From Ophiura sarsii (Eukaryota; Echinodermata; Ophiuroidea; Amphilepidida; Ophiuridae), in NCBI GenBank assembly GCA_035610835.1, contig CM069453.1, positions 70,992,682 through 71,056,681 on the forward strand: a stretch of DNA of 64,000 bases, in the 5' to 3' direction. Made by a program: the position numbers and the translations under genes. A model generated the notes under the pieces. It did no database searches. It was not told where the DNA came from and was given only the letters and a program-made list of their open reading frames with translations. The stretch's first letter is position 1, and each line of letters opens with the position of its first letter. Positions 1-13,055 of the stretch are shown here, piece after piece.

Positions 1-226
1 CTCCATGTCGTCATTGTTACCCACATCTTTTAAACAAAAATATAACTTTCAGTCGTGATATCACTTAGTTTGCGTAGATTACTTCAGAAGTATGGTACTT
101 GATCAATTAATTCCGCCTTTTAAAGAAAAACTGTCGCGAAATGAAAACTTTAGAATGGAAACGTCTTTAAAAAACAACCATCGTGAAATATCCTTTTACT
201 TTTCTTTGTTTTCATGTCCTGAGCTA

Positions 227-489
227 CACACAGAAAAATGTTTACATAATTATGTTAAATATAGAACTCCATAATTATTATGTAAACCTTTCACACAGTA
301 TTTGTGTATAAAATACACAAGTTATGTAAAAATAACTTGTGTATTTTATACTCAATTAAGTTGTGTACAAAATACACAAGTTATTTTTACATAACTTGTG
401 TATTTTATACACAAATACTGTGTGAAAGGTTTACATAATAATTATGGAGTTCTATATTTAACATAATTATGTAAACATTTTTCTGTGTG
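227..489. mobile_element. Foldback MITE, TA target duplication, about 263 bp
   Basis: The two halves are near-perfect reverse complements over roughly 125 bp each, separated by a short centre near 347-372. The termini are CACACAGAAAAATG and CATTTTTCTGTGTG, flanked by TA on both sides (225-226, 490-491). There is no coding capacity. This fits a non-autonomous Tc1/mariner-type element. The near-identity of the arms implies a young insertion. Confidence 0.8.
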
Positions 490-555
490 TAGTTTTGTTC
501 TCGAAACTGCTCTATCGAGATAGGGGATAGGCCGAACTGTTAATTAACATTTATA

Positions 556-978
556 CACTTTAAAAAAAAGGGTTCCACTTAGAAAGGTTCTATAAAGAAC
601 CTTCAACATTTAGGTAGGCCTATAGGGACTTTCTTCATGGGCTCATCACAAAGTTTAAAAGAGTGAAAAACAGTGTTAACAACATTAATCTTTTTTTGGT
701 TTTACATAATTATTTTCTGGCTAAAGAAGCTTTTTCTTTACTAGGGTTCCAAAAAAGGTTCTTCACTGGTTAAAGAACCTTTATGGATTCTTTCCTGATA
801 ACCCATGGGTTCTTTGTAGAACTAAAAAAAGGTTCTTAAGCCAAAAAATGGTTCTTTGTAGAATCTTAAGTATACCTTTTAAGGTTCTTGAAAAAAGTTT
901 CTTTAGCCAAAAGAGCTCTTAGTGTTCTACATACAGGACAGAAAAAGGTTCTAAGTGGAACCCTTTTTTCTTAGAGTG
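556..978. mobile_element. MITE with GGTTC-rich interior, TA target duplication, about 423 bp
   Basis: The left end CACTTTAAAAAAAAGGGTTC and the right end, read inverted, CACTCTAAGAAAAAAGGGTTC continue to match through CCACTTAGAA. TA flanks both ends (554-555, 979-980). The interior has many copies of AAGGTTCTT and GGTTCTTTGTAGAA. There is no open frame. It is probably a non-autonomous Tc1/mariner-type element. Confidence 0.75.
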
Positions 979-1627
979 TAGATCAAATCTGTACTGACGT
1001 CATGAACATCGTAGGTTAATTTCTGGACACCAAAATGAATTTATGTCTTCAGCGATTGATAAATATTATTATAGTTGAGGATTAATTTGGTAAAAGATCG
1101 ATCCCGATAGCAACAGAGTTCCTTTATACAGCCGGAACGCAAGTTCGATTTGACCCCAAATTATTAGGTACGAGGGCGTCCTAATGTAAACACGAAAAAT
1201 TCAAATTTAGTCGATCACCTATTTATAAATAACTAACACTTATTTAGGACGAAATATATACAAAAGGAGACCGCTGATCGTTTACCCACTAATCTACAAT
1301 GAAGCATACATCTATTTTACTTCATACTGTTTTATCGAATCAATATATTCAGACACCAACGACCCGAAATGTGAGATTTCATGCTACTGCATCGGCGTAA
1401 AAACTGACATGAACTGGAAGAAATGGTAGCCAATTTTAGATGAAAACGTCCGTAAATCCCTTATTTTACAACGTCGTAAAAAATCCATCTATACAGTGGC
1501 ACATTATAATGAGTTGTTTGATATCCTTTGTGTTTGAAATAGTAATAGTGTTTAAGACGATTTTTGCCGCATCATTTGAAGCCCGATGTGAAGCTCAATT
1601 GTAGTGACCAAAATTTGGCACTTGACA

Positions 1628-1775
1628 ATAAGTGTTTGAATCTCCCGGTTATAGCTAGTTTACCTGGATAGCGTAGATGGTAAAGCGCTCGCTTGAAGAA
1701 CGGGAGGTCCGGGGTTCGATCCTCGCACAATGTCACAGAATTTTTTTCTCTCATCAAAATCAATTTTGTTGGGTT
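1628..1775 (+). mobile_element. tRNA-derived SINE-like element (inverted-pair member 1)
   Basis: The segment 1661-1725 looks like a tRNA body: GATAGCGTAGATGGTAAAGC as a D-arm/A-box region, an anticodon-like arm CTCGCTTGAAGAACGGGAG, and a B box in GGGGTTCGATCC. The acceptor ends do not pair, so it is not a functional tRNA. A diverged copy lies in reverse orientation at 2170-2335, and the similarity reaches into the flanks on both sides of the tRNA part. Confidence 0.6.
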
Positions 1776-2169
1776 TTTAATATATTTATGATTGATTTAT
1801 GATGATTTATGATGACCATGTTTCTTACCCGATATTCCGTCTGGGTGCGATTGTGCTCAGGTTATCCCTTCACCCACTCAAATATTAGTTTCACTAGACA
1901 CATTACGTATAATGAGGAAAATCAGGCGTAAGTGTAGCAAAATATTGTCATGAAAACCATCTTCTAAACGTCACATCATGGGCCGTCCGTGCCTCCGTGT
2001 GTATATAAAAAAAATACGTCGCGTCTTTTATACCAGGAAATACAATACAACTTTAAAGTCTCTCTGATCCCGAGCACTATGCCAAGGTTTGTTTGTTGCT
2101 TTGGGATTATTTATACTGGAATGGTGGGGATCTGTTAACTTATGAAAAAGAAATGAACCAAACATTCAT

Positions 2170-2335
2170 AAATAAATCACACACAAAAAATGATTTTGAC
2201 GAGAAAAAAATAAAGCATATGAAAATGTGCAGAGCAGAAGGATCGATTTCGAACCCCGGACCTCTCGTTCTCCAAGCGAACCCTTTACCACCTAAGCTAT
2301 CCAGGGAAACTAGTTATAGCTGTGAGATTTAAACA
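2170..2335 (-). mobile_element. tRNA-derived SINE-like element (inverted-pair member 2)
   Basis: Read on the minus strand this repeats the element at 1628-1775: a segment like GTTTGAATC, then CTGGATAGC-TAG-TGGTAAAG, GAGGTCCGGGGTTCGA, and a T-rich tail containing TCAAAATCA. It is about 400 bp from its partner in opposite orientation, so the pair could fold back. It carries several substitutions relative to the first copy. Confidence 0.55.
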
Positions 2336-5300
2336 CTTCATCAATTCTGTTTCTAGAGCCACATGATGCAAAAACATCATTTATCTGTTAGGATATCACA
2401 GTTATTTAGCTCATAAGTTGAAAAATATTTCCTCGAAAGATGTCCCTCCTATGCAAAAAGCCTGCAATCCGCACAAACATCAAAATATAATGCGATCGCA
2501 TAGGAATGGACAATGGACAAAATACCAATGGTTCCAAATTTTACTCTCTCTTACAATCTGTTTTTATCTACTTAAATGGTCACGTCGTAAAATCGATTTA
2601 GGAAATAATAATGACTAAAACCCTCATTTATCTGAAAATGTGACAATTTTGTAATTTCGCTGTTTAAGACAGCTGTTTGTCAGATCAATGTAACGCTACT
2701 TTTGTACATTTCACTTTCGATATCGAAAAAATTGCAAACTTCCCATGTGAAATACTCTGCTCGTAAATGTCTGAGACAGGTTTTAATAAGTTAGTCAGAC
2801 AGATTGTATTATTAGGAATATTTCAAGACATTAATCTCCACAAAAAACTTACATTTGACCTCAAGATCACTCTTGAAATGATAGTTCAGATTCCGCGGGA
2901 GTTTAACTCGGTTTTAGTACCGAAAGTGCGCGGTTCACAATTGCGAAGTTCATTTCGGTAATAATTGACCTTTTAACGGTTATTCGGCTAAGAGGCGTTC
3001 CGACTAATAATCTCAATCTATTAAAAACGGGATAGTGTAGTTGTTTTAACAGCCGCCCTCAACGGCTACAAAGAGTCAACAAATCTACGCGGCAATCTAC
3101 GTGACGGCGTTGATAGTTTGTTGGCCTTGATAGGGATAGATACGAACGCGATACATATTTGTGTCTTCAATATTTTCCAATATATCTGAGTGTTTTAATT
3201 GGATTTCAGAAGTATATGCATACACTGAGAAGATGGCTAATACTACCTTGTTTTTATGACCGCTGAAATATAATTCCATACGGTAACGAACGACGATATA
3301 TGCATGTTATTGGTTTATTGTTATGATCGATTATTGTATTGGTTTATTGTATTGGTTTAGTAATGGCATTACACTTGGTGCCTGCCAGGGGATTTCATAT
3401 CCTTCTTCAGGAAAGCCAAAGGACCCTGTACCTTTTCCATCTTTTTTTGGGAGTGTAATCATGGTAGGGCCCTATGTCTTTTTCTATGGTGATATATTGT
3501 TACATTTGTATTATGGTGTTATCTACTGAAGATAGCATATGAAGGATTTAATAGTCATTGTTAAATGCGATGACAGTTATCTTCAAAAGACATTGATATT
3601 ATCTTTCGGAGAGATATATTTGAATGCTTTTTATGTTTAATGCTATCTTAGTATAGAATATGAATCGCTTTTAAATATTGATATATCTTCTGTTATGATA
3701 ATGCTACTACTGATACAATTCGTTGTATTAATCATGTACGGTAGATGCATCCTTCAAGTACTGACAGAGCATGCGCATAATATAAATAAGCATGTATGTA
3801 AATTGGCGGGTCAGTTGTTCACAAAATTTAGCAAAAATATAAATTCATTTTCCAAAATGCGCAAGTATTATTATGCTTCTAATGTTAGTGAATAGATAAC
3901 AAAATAATACAGCAATAAACACGGCTATGGTTGGTTGTGAAGATGCTGTTTAATTATGGCACTTTACATTATAATATGCAGTCTGATAATTGTAAAATCA
4001 ATGTCATGTTCGTGCCCGCACATTGTAAGTGTGTCACATAAAACACACACATAGTGTTGATTTATTATCGGGTCGAACATCATAATTCTCGTTTGAACAT
4101 AATTGCCTATCCATCATGCTTACAGCACACAACACTTACCTGTCCCTACTATCTTCACTTTGTTAATTTATCCGGATTAACCAATTATCAAGTCTACTTA
4201 AAGTAACAAAATCTTTCTTTTGAAAAACTTGAAATTTACTGCTATTCTTTGTAAATAGAAAAGAATGGTAAGGATATCGTGAGCTGAGAATTGTAAGGTT
4301 CTAACTGAAATTTGAGAGTTTTTGGATATATTCACATTTTAAAATCGTAATTTAGTAAGCTTTAAAATGATATGCAACGTGATTATAAGATAGACGCAAC
4401 TTCCGGTTAAATTTCTCATGTTTTATATTGTTTTCTGTGAACTTAAAAGGGCCATATCTCAAAATGACAAAAATGTCAATTCTTAGCTCACGATGACCAT
4501 TTTACAAGGACTTACGTGATAGTATGTTGATACGTAAGACAAACGATTTTGAAAGATGAAAAATCGGGTCAAATGTCATCTCATTTGCATAATAATGTCG
4601 GCTATCTTGCATTTTGGGGGTTCGATACCTGGTACAATATGTTTCTATGTTTCAATTTGTATTTCTGGGCATCAATTAGGAAAAAATAAAATAGATATTA
4701 GTAGTTTTAATCCCCAAAATCGTCAGAACTTGGAAGCTATTTTAAACATTAAACGGGTTTTTCCCAAAAGATGTATGCATGTGCTTCTTAAATGAACTGG
4801 TGGAAGTGGGGCTTCTCCATTAATATCGATGTCTTTCTTATAAAATCTCAACATATTTTAACTTTAACTTGAGTCTACAATATGTAGCTGGTCATATTCC
4901 CAAATCATAATTATCTTTATTACGTTGATGTGTCAAATGACGAGTAATTATTAATGAGTAATGCTCGAGTAATGAGTAACGCTCGGGTATGTGAAATACC
5001 GCCCTCTTTATTTTCAGTCAGGCCATGTCTGTTGGCTAAAACAACACGCTCTTATCTTCCCCTCGCCTTCATAGCAGCAAATGCTAAGTCGCCTTTCAAT
5101 TTTATAGTTAAACACACACTGCTAGCTGTATCCATCCATTTGCATCTTTCGATACAAACCAATGAAGTCGAACGTCTTTAATGCAAGTATTTTATTAAAT
5201 AGCAAAAGAAAGACGCTAAAATATTAAACATGTTTAGCTATACATACCGTGGCATTCGCTATCTATCACTACATGCCACATGGTGGAAAATATGAATCGT

Positions 5301-6366
5301 ATGTATACACTTTGCTCGGAAGTTCTTGCTCAATTTATTTATGGGAAAACACTCTTAACTTTTAAGGCTTATATTAAAATATTGCTTAACTGAATTTGAA
5401 AGACCTTTAAAAGTACGTGAACTTTTTCTATTCATTTCATGCCTTATATCAATTATCAAGTAAGCTTCTGGTATGCTTGACATACACAACGCGTGAAATG
5501 TCTGGCTTCGCTTGAGCCAAATTTGCCTAGGAAACCCTTTTTTTAAAAAGAGTCCGATTGAATTCTAGCAGTGTATAAAAATGTTAACATTCCGGTCAGG
5601 TATGTGCGTGCACAGGTGCGATTTGAGGGGCACGTGTTGGACAAGGTGTAATAAACTCGTGGGGTACGTTCTCCGAAAACGTTAGTCAGCCGTATCCTAC
5701 CCCGCCACCGCCACGATAGTTATGATACTACCAAATGATACAGACTTGTCGTTCTATATATTCAGCATGATATCAAGACTATTGCCTCCTCCTAGAGATT
5801 GTGTAGTAACCCTTTAACTGCTAAAACCATTTACTATCTGGGGGAACAGGCAGAAAGCCATATTAACATTTGACACGTATGACAATCGATAGGTACGAAT
5901 TTCATATGAAACTTGATTTTTTGAGGAACCATTTAACATGATGAAACTTTTAAAAATGGTGCTATTCTTCTGTATCTATTTCAAATTGTCGAATGTAACA
6001 ATCTTCTGTATCTATTTTAAATTGTCGACGAAATTCCCTTTCAGCAAGTGATTAGGGTTATGGTTAGTCATCTTGAACACGAGCGTACACCGTATAAGGT
6101 TGCGGCAATCTCAAATATTAGCATGGAGTGATGGATCACAGTTTAGAGAGAAAAAAAGTATTTTGTTAACTTAGTTAAAATTCCAATTGTCAACAATAGT
6201 GATCTCATTGTGAAATAAACTTTTCATTAAATTATATTTATAATGAAAAGATCGTCGAACTACTCGACAATATCGCATTTGTAAATGTTACAGACTCACT
6301 GACACTTTCTTCATGGATATCCCTGTATAAGAATTCATCTGGTACGATACATTTCGTAAAGAAAAA
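2336..6366. other. Upstream non-coding stretch, nothing recognised
   Basis: This is AT-rich sequence without conserved coding content. A single copy of the hairpin GTTATCTACTGAAGATAGC occurs at 3518-3536, matching the core of the large minisatellites further right. A 34-bp direct duplication (TCTTCTGTATCTATTT) lies near 5967-6030. Confidence 0.5.
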
Positions 6367-6570
6367 TTCTTACCTATAAATCTGTGGGTAAGAAATGTTG
6401 CGTGCAGATTTTTTTCGATAAGAATTGCTCTTGTTTTAGCAGAATTAATCTCGGTTTGAGAATAATTATTTTGTGTGTTGGTAAGAGGTATTGCTGGTGA
6501 ACACTGGGCTTTATTTGGTAAGAATCACTCTTGTTGTGGAATAAATGATCTTTATTTTGACAAGATTGCT
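6367..6570. repeat. Irregular cluster of GGTAAGAAT motifs
   Basis: Copies or near-copies of GGTAAGAAT or its complement occur near 6366, 6387, 6417, 6480 and 6517, with degenerate ones between. Some are 30 bp apart. The spacers do not resemble each other. It is related by core motif to the arrays at 8731, 15821 and 19298. Confidence 0.5.
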
Positions 6571-8730
6571 CAAAACAATTTACGGAAGGTGGCACATTTT
6601 CATCTTAAAAGCTTAGACTCAGTTATTCAAATTTGTATCTATGAAATGTGCACACACTGACACGCTTCAAATTCGGCAGCATTTACGGAGTCAAATTCGA
6701 CAACATGTACGGAATCTGGTATTCCCTAAAGGTTGCCGAATTCAGAAATTCGTCAGCGTGTTGGGGTGTCACATTACAGGAACAGCCATTTCAAATGATC
6801 ACGAATCCCCTATAGAGTATAGATAGCTCACGTTCAGTGCCTTATCATAGAAACAGCCTTGTATGTTCTCTATGCTGTAATAGGCTACCTGGCAGGATGA
6901 TGTCACAGAAAACCTTTGTCTGCTATTTAAGTCTCATAATTATAAGATTCATTCTGAATATTAGGGAATGCTCGTTCCACTGTACTTGAGAATGGGAGGT
7001 TGGGAAAGGGGGTTAACGTCACTTTTAAGTTTTATAATAATAAATAAGCATTTATAATGCGCCATTTATCTAGAAACAAGTTCTAATCCAAGGCGCAATG
7101 AACAAACAAGAAAGTTTTATTATAATAGAGACGGCCAACCTTTCGTTCGTAACACACCTTCCCACACCCCCACCTTTAAGATCCGTGTGTATGCATAAAC
7201 ATACTTACAATACAGATGTATGTTCTTTATTAACTAAAGTAATCAATCTATTCCATCCATCCATCCATTTATACATCCAGGAGAAGCTAGCTCGCTGGCG
7301 TGTATTGTACATGCATGAGAGACCATGCACAACGTCAATGGCCGCGCGCTCGTGATAATGAGCAAAATGATCAAAAGACTTCGTAGGTGTGTTATAGCAA
7401 AAAAGAACACCACCTTATATTTTGTACAGATATTCGGACGGAATACACATTAAGTCGAATTTTTTTGATAGTAGAATTGGGCTTGTAAGGATCGTCTTAC
7501 GTTTAGAATCGGTTAATATGTTCAAGAAACATCTAAAATGATTAACAGATTTATTTGATTTGGTTGAGGCGATCGTACTGGTTTACTGTCTACCCCTGAT
7601 AGCAATAGCTAGCACTGGTTAAATTGGTGCACAGTCTGTTCAGTTTAAAATGAAACCTATACTATACCGTCAATACAGTGCACCATTAAGTATTGTGCGT
7701 TCGTCAAATGTCAAGATCCATGTTATTCTAAATGCACTTTGTAGTATCAGGGTAATTTGATTTACAATATAAGATGGAATTTAGCCTCTAACATCTCGTT
7801 GTTAATTAGTCATCTTAGCACAGGATTACATGTAATCATAACGTGTTTTCTTCATTTATAATGGCAACCACCCAAAATTATCATAATATAGCAATAATGT
7901 TATAAAATCGTATATTATCTCAACACCTTTTATCTCAGAAGTGTGTAATATTGTCACGAAGCGTCAAGATTTATCATTGCATATAGAGCTACTGGCGCAC
8001 CAAATTAAACTACACTGTGTTTTAGTAATGGCCGGTTTTTTTACGGCGTGACTCGATTTATGTGTGTATGTGGGTGGGTGGGTGGCTAATATCTCCGGGT
8101 TTTCAACTACGTGGAATATAGACAGCAGATTGTGCAATGTTTTACTTTTAAGGGACCTTGTTTTGATTTGAGTTTGAACGTGTACAGAATATGTAATTAT
8201 CATGATGATAAATGCTGGTATAATAAAAGAAATCCCAATACAAAATGTGCATTAATAATCGAGATGCCAAGAAAAATGTGTAGGAAAAGGATTTAATTTC
8301 CTCGATATATATTTAACTTGTAAATGAGTACATGGTTACCCTAACATTATCACAGGACAGGTGTTTTAAGGGGTACAAATCAAAGAAAGTCCATACACAC
8401 GTTTTGAACATAACTGAAGTGGGGGTAATTCTGAGAAGGTAGCCAATGATTTTTTTTAAAAATTAAGTGGCTTCAAACGAAACAATGGTTATGAGGTTTG
8501 CCATCTTGAAAATTTGTTATTCTAAAATGAATCTTTAGTTTCACGGTATGTTTACCAAAGGTTAAACAAATGACATTGTAATAATTTGTGTAGCGCATTG
8601 CTGTATTGATAACTGTGTGAAACATCTGTACAAAAATAGAAAAGATCAACTCCATGTAAATCTACTGTAGACCACAAATACAGAAACAATCCGTCAAATC
8701 AAATTTCACGAAATCGTGGATGGATTTGAT
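6571..8730. other. Upstream non-coding stretch, nothing recognised
   Basis: There is no conserved open frame. A short CCAT microsatellite is present near 7255-7268. No other structure was seen. Confidence 0.4.
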
Positions 8731-9137
8731 CAAGACAAATTCTTACCTATTTACTTTCAAGAAAACTAATTCTTACCTATTGATTCCAACAAAGACACAT
8801 TCTTACCTATTCATTTTCAAGAAACTAAATTCTTACCTATTCATTTTCAAGAAACTAAATTCTTACCTATTCATTTTCAAGAAACTAAATTCTTACCTAT
8901 TCATTTTCAAGAAACTAAATTCTTACCTATTCTTTTAAATTAAATAAAATTCTTACCTATTCATTTTCAAGAAACTAAATTCTTATCTAATCATTTTCAA
9001 GAAACTAAATTCTTACCAATTAATTTTGAACAAATGAAATTCTAATAAAGACAAATTCTTATCGATCTATTTTCGCTAAATCTAATTCTTACCTATTGAT
9101 TCTAACGAAGATAAATTCTTACCTATCAATTTTCATA
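8731..9137. repeat. 30-bp minisatellite with ATTCTTACC core
   Basis: About 13 units of 30 bp, each with ATTCTTACCTATTCATTTTC followed by AAGAAACTAA, conserved in the middle (8821-8940) and diverged at both ends. The ATTCTTACC part is the best conserved. Because 30 is a multiple of three, a repetitive open frame appears on the + strand. I regard it as non-coding. Confidence 0.85.
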
Positions 9138-9246
9138 CATGTGCTTTCGGACCAATTTATTGTTACTTAAAACAATTTCGAACTGCGAATATTTTTTCTT
9201 AAACGGCGTTTACATAATTGATCCTTAATTGAACTGTATATTTGAC

Positions 9247-9363
9247 TATTGCCCCTCGTCTCGGTCATTGTCACTGAGCAAGACAGATACAAAAGATGGA
9301 TCAGAGTGGCTACTGAGATCAGAAAGAGAGGGACCTCACGATGAACCGAGACGAGGGGCAATA
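9247..9363. repeat. Inverted repeat, 19-bp arms
   Basis: TATTGCCCCTCGTCTCGGT at 9247-9265 is perfectly inverted at 9345-9363, with a 79-bp loop. It could form a stem in RNA or be the remnant of a small transposon. No target duplication was identified. Confidence 0.65.
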
Positions 9364-12300
9364 CAACCTCACCCACGTGTTCGATGATCTTTTATCATCT
9401 GGCAAAACAAACCCTATAGATGATAAATCCGCTGGCAACTCCAAGACTGGAAAAAGTGTCGTGAGTCGTCAAGATCATCACTACCAAAAGGGTTGATAAA
9501 AGATACAGACGTATCCCAATACCTTACACTGGATCAGTAAGATGAGCATTCCATTCTGTATAGTCAAATGACTTCAGATCCAATATATATACATGTAAAT
9601 TGAATTAATGCATTCCTCTTGAGATATCTTTTCGAGGAATGTAATTCCTTTACATGATATGTCATCTTAATATACCTACAAGTATAAGGGCATTGTCATC
9701 TATAGTTGATCTCACCTCGTAACAGAACACATAAAAAGAATATATTTGAAGAGTGAAGGACACATGTGCCCAACACGCCTAATGAGTATACACTGTTCTC
9801 ATCAACAACAATAAATAACAAGCTGCCATACTTGGTCACTCATATCTAATGAAATTTAATGAAAGCACGCATGCAGTTTTCTTAATCTTCCTTTTATTAA
9901 TAATTTGGGTTGATTACTTACAAAAGCGCAGCGATATTGGTTATTTTTAGAATATCACGTACGTATAATATATGGTGAAGACTGCAACATGGTAACGTCT
10001 TAACTGTATCAGGGTACATACACTTAATGGATAAGGTAGACTTGTTATATTGCATGGTTTATCAAAGGCATTCTGCTATTGAGGAAGAGAATGATAAATG
10101 TGAAAGGTAGATAATACGTTTCTAATTTAGATGATGGTCTTAATAATACGCTGTTTTCAAATTGATCAACATGGAAGAGAACTCACTTGTATTTCTTGGT
10201 CATTTGAGACATACGACTTGGAGGTATTTCTCGGTGAATTTTATCCAATATTTGAAACACTTTTCAAGTGTTTTGTATATCCAATGACAGATCAGGCCAA
10301 TCATGAGATAAAAAGACATGTAAATATATAGGGTCATGTGTTTTAAGCTCGCCTCCTTTCGCGTTACACACGGATTTTGGCTTTCGCGACATGATTTTAA
10401 CTTTACACATTTATATTTGCTTGTATAAACCCCCTGAGGTAGTAAGAGTATACATTTTCTGAAGGGAAATTGCATGAGGAAACCAAATATGCCATTGAAA
10501 TTATAGTACGACCAAGGACTAAAATGGTATGATTCACAATGTTCGGAAAAATATCAGAGGTTTTTATTTTAATTTGAGATCCATATATTTTTAATACCTA
10601 CCTATCATTATTTACTTTACATATTTGAATTCCTTATGAAATTACCTACCAGATGAGATATATTTGTTAAAGAATTTTCAGAAATATGTGTCAATAATGT
10701 ACCCTTCCCTTATCTTAACTGAATTTCTGAATTCCTCTAGTTACAAGCTTTCCATCACTTTTGCTATCATAGGTGATTTTTTTTTTTCTGTTATAGTCAT
10801 TTTTATAAATCCGGTAAATTGATACTGATTATTCATGTTGACTGTATAGCGAATAGGAAGAAAGCTGATGATCATGGTCTTATCCATAATTAATTAGTTG
10901 TTACAAACAGTTGAAAGTCTGTTGAAACACATACTTAAAGACTACTAAATATCCTTTGAAATGGGACCAGAATGGTGTTTGTAACATAAGGGGATGACTA
11001 GTTATTGTAAAAAGAACAAAGCATGGAATTATCTCCATTGAGTTTGTAGGCGGCACCCCTTCCGGCACCACCCCTGGTCCCCAAACTTCAAACATCTGTA
11101 TCTCCCCTTCTGTATTAGCTATACCAATGCCATTTTGCAGGCGGATAGCTTGTTATTATGGCTTTAAAATGATACCAAATTTGTTGAGATAGCTTTTGTG
11201 GTTTTAAAAATATTTAAGGAATATGACAGCATGATACTAAGAAATGTAACAGAACCACCCTATTGGGAGGCGAGTTCATAACGCGTGACCAATAGATGAT
11301 TTAACATGTTCACGTTCTCAAGATCAAATTTTGTTTCTTTGCATGGACACAATTGACTGAGATATCTCTTGAGTTCCATTTGCTTTTTGAGCTGTGTTGT
11401 ACATTCTTCAGCTCTGTACTGTACTGTCCACGTTTAAGAGATGTGCTTCAAATCCCTATGTTTCCAATTGGATTGTGGGACGATTTAGCTTTGTATTGAT
11501 ATTGATATGACTAAATTGGCTTGAAACCCCTTCTGGCATGGTCAAGCGTAAATGGTCAACGCGCTGCTTATTTATATAGATTCCTGTCCGTTTCAGCGCT
11601 TCAAATTGTATCAGCTACACTATTCGTCCGTCCGTATAAGAGCTAGTAGATCAGGGGGTTACAGTACTACGTAAAAATTAGGGCTAGTATTGGATTCGCC
11701 GACATTTTACGCGCCATGCTATAATCTTGTAGAAAAAACATGTATACAATAGGTATGTGTTATATGATACCTATTCCCTTGTCGCTATATTGCCTGAAAT
11801 AACCTATAGCTATCAATAGTATTAGTATTCCTAGTACTAATCCGATCCGTCATGCACGTAAATATATAAATATGCATGCTCCCGACCCACCGTACATGTG
11901 CCCTCTCCTGACGAACGCCTTTTCCTCTCTCTCACTGTCATGCTGTGCACTCACTAGTGGTTAATATTTATAATGTGGAGCAATGCCAGTAAAAACTGCC
12001 AACCCCCGGTATATATTGATAATAAATGCAACCAACCAACCGATTGGGATAAGCACCGTGCGTACCGTGTTGTGTTGTATACCACCATTTGGTAGTCATT
12101 TAACTTAGCACTGTCATTGCACACACACAAACCGGCATTCGGCATTATTACCAGTGTTTCATTTTAGATGTCATCGTCAATATTGAGTGTGGATTTGCCT
12201 GTGATGCTATAAGCCATGTGAAAAAACACAACACCAGTGCTGTCTTGTATTTTATATATATATTTGCTGCCAATATACGTACATATATGTGTACATATAT

Positions 12301-12523
12301 GTATCTGGTGAACACCATGCACTTTTGCCGATATTACCTACCAACCAATCGTGTGGATTAAGTCATGATACCATGGATATATACCCTATGAGAATTTTAC
12401 GTGCATGCTGCAGGTCCTTCATCACATCTTTGTATGGCACTGCCACTATTTGCCTACTCAATGTTACCCTGAAATATTTACCACAATCCTCATCAATACC
12501 ATATATTTCACTATTAACTTGAC
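9364..12523. other. Region upstream of the channel start codon, no feature assigned
   Basis: This is where a promoter or 5'UTR exons of the channel could lie, but I find no sequence that decides it. TATA-like strings are common in this AT-rich DNA and are not informative. Short open frames here show no family resemblance. Confidence 0.35.
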
Positions 12524-12562
12524 TGATCATCGGTGCTACTGGTTTTTTACCCTCTCACCAGG
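12524..12562 (+). promoter_or_regulatory. Probable 3' splice site of a 5'UTR intron just before the start codon
   Basis: The bases before the ATG form a pyrimidine-rich run (TTTTTTACCCTCTCACCAG/G) ending at 12561, with a plausible branch region (TTGACTGAT) near 12520-12528. This is what a U2-type acceptor looks like, so the leader of the mRNA may come from an upstream exon I cannot locate. An in-frame TGA at 12524 excludes a longer protein read directly through this sequence. Confidence 0.5.
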
Positions 12563-12783
12563 ATGGCGGCACTCACAGCGGCAAGTACCCAGCCCTATCC
12601 AGTTGACGGTGTCATGGCAGCGTTTGGGGCCGCGGGAGCGGAAGGAGGGATCCCCAACAAGCAACAGCAATCCTCCAAACCAAAGGGATTTGTGGCATCT
12701 GTCCTCACTAGCAACCGGGCAATGTTCATCTTTAGCGAAGAGAATTTCATACGAAAATGTGCAAAATGGATTACCGAGTGGCC
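12563..12783 (+). CDS. CACNA1A: Cav2-type calcium channel alpha1 subunit, coding exon 1 (N-terminus)
   Basis: This exon encodes the first 73 residues plus two bases of a voltage-gated calcium channel pore subunit. It covers the cytoplasmic N-terminus leading into helix IS1. Residues 1-40 are low-complexity (Ala, Gly, Gln) and not diagnostic. Residues 50-73 (SNRAMFIFSEENFIRKCAKW, then ITEW) match the Cav2 signature, which in vertebrates reads like NRSLFLFSEDN and KKITEWPPFEY. The ATG at 12563 is the first in frame after a TGA at 12524, with A at -3 and G at +4. A pyrimidine tract ending in CAG lies just before it, so the transcript may enter by a 5'UTR splice. The exon ends in phase 2 at GAG TGG CC, immediately before ATATCCTTTT, and joins exon 2 to give EWPPFEY. 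Cav2 channels drive presynaptic transmitter release. Vertebrates have three paralogues (CACNA1A, B, E), so the symbol stands for the ancestral Cav2 class. A Cys replaces the usual Tyr in RKYAK. Confidence 0.9.
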
Positions 12784-12984
12784 ATATCCTTTTATATATT
12801 ATTACGTAATAGTTTGAAATAACCCATATAAATCAGGTGTTTCGATACTAATCCGTAGTACCTGTAAGATGTGTTTAAATCCTCAGATTATAGAATCCTA
12901 TCCTTCGCTCAGGTAAGTGTTTCCTATCTCGTAAATTTGTCAAAACTAGTTTCCTCCAAGTAATCATAATTCCAATTTTATATA

Positions 12985-13055
12985 GAGTAACCCTGAAAGC
13001 ACAGGAACCCTCCTCCGTCTAATAGAGTAACCCTGAAAGCACAGGAACCCTCCTC
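12985..13055. repeat. Tandem duplication of about 39 bp at the start of intron 1
   Basis: AGAGTAACCCTGAAAGCACA and the following AGGAACCCTCCTC occur twice, starting at about 12985 and 13024. Confidence 0.8.

Noticed and set aside
1661..1735. A functional tRNA gene (GAA anticodon-like loop)
   Set aside because: The acceptor-stem halves do not pair and the anticodon stem is imperfect. An inverted diverged copy nearby marks it as a repeat.
8720..8938. A 72-residue repetitive frame (LNSYLFIFKK repeats)
   Set aside because: A by-product of the 30-bp minisatellite. The array continues past the stop with frameshifting changes.
12806..12811. GT donor (GTAATA) after exon 1 as an alternative to the AT-AC site
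   Set aside because: Using it would insert YPFIYYY-like residues between TEWP and the S1 helix and would not produce the conserved EWPPFEY join.
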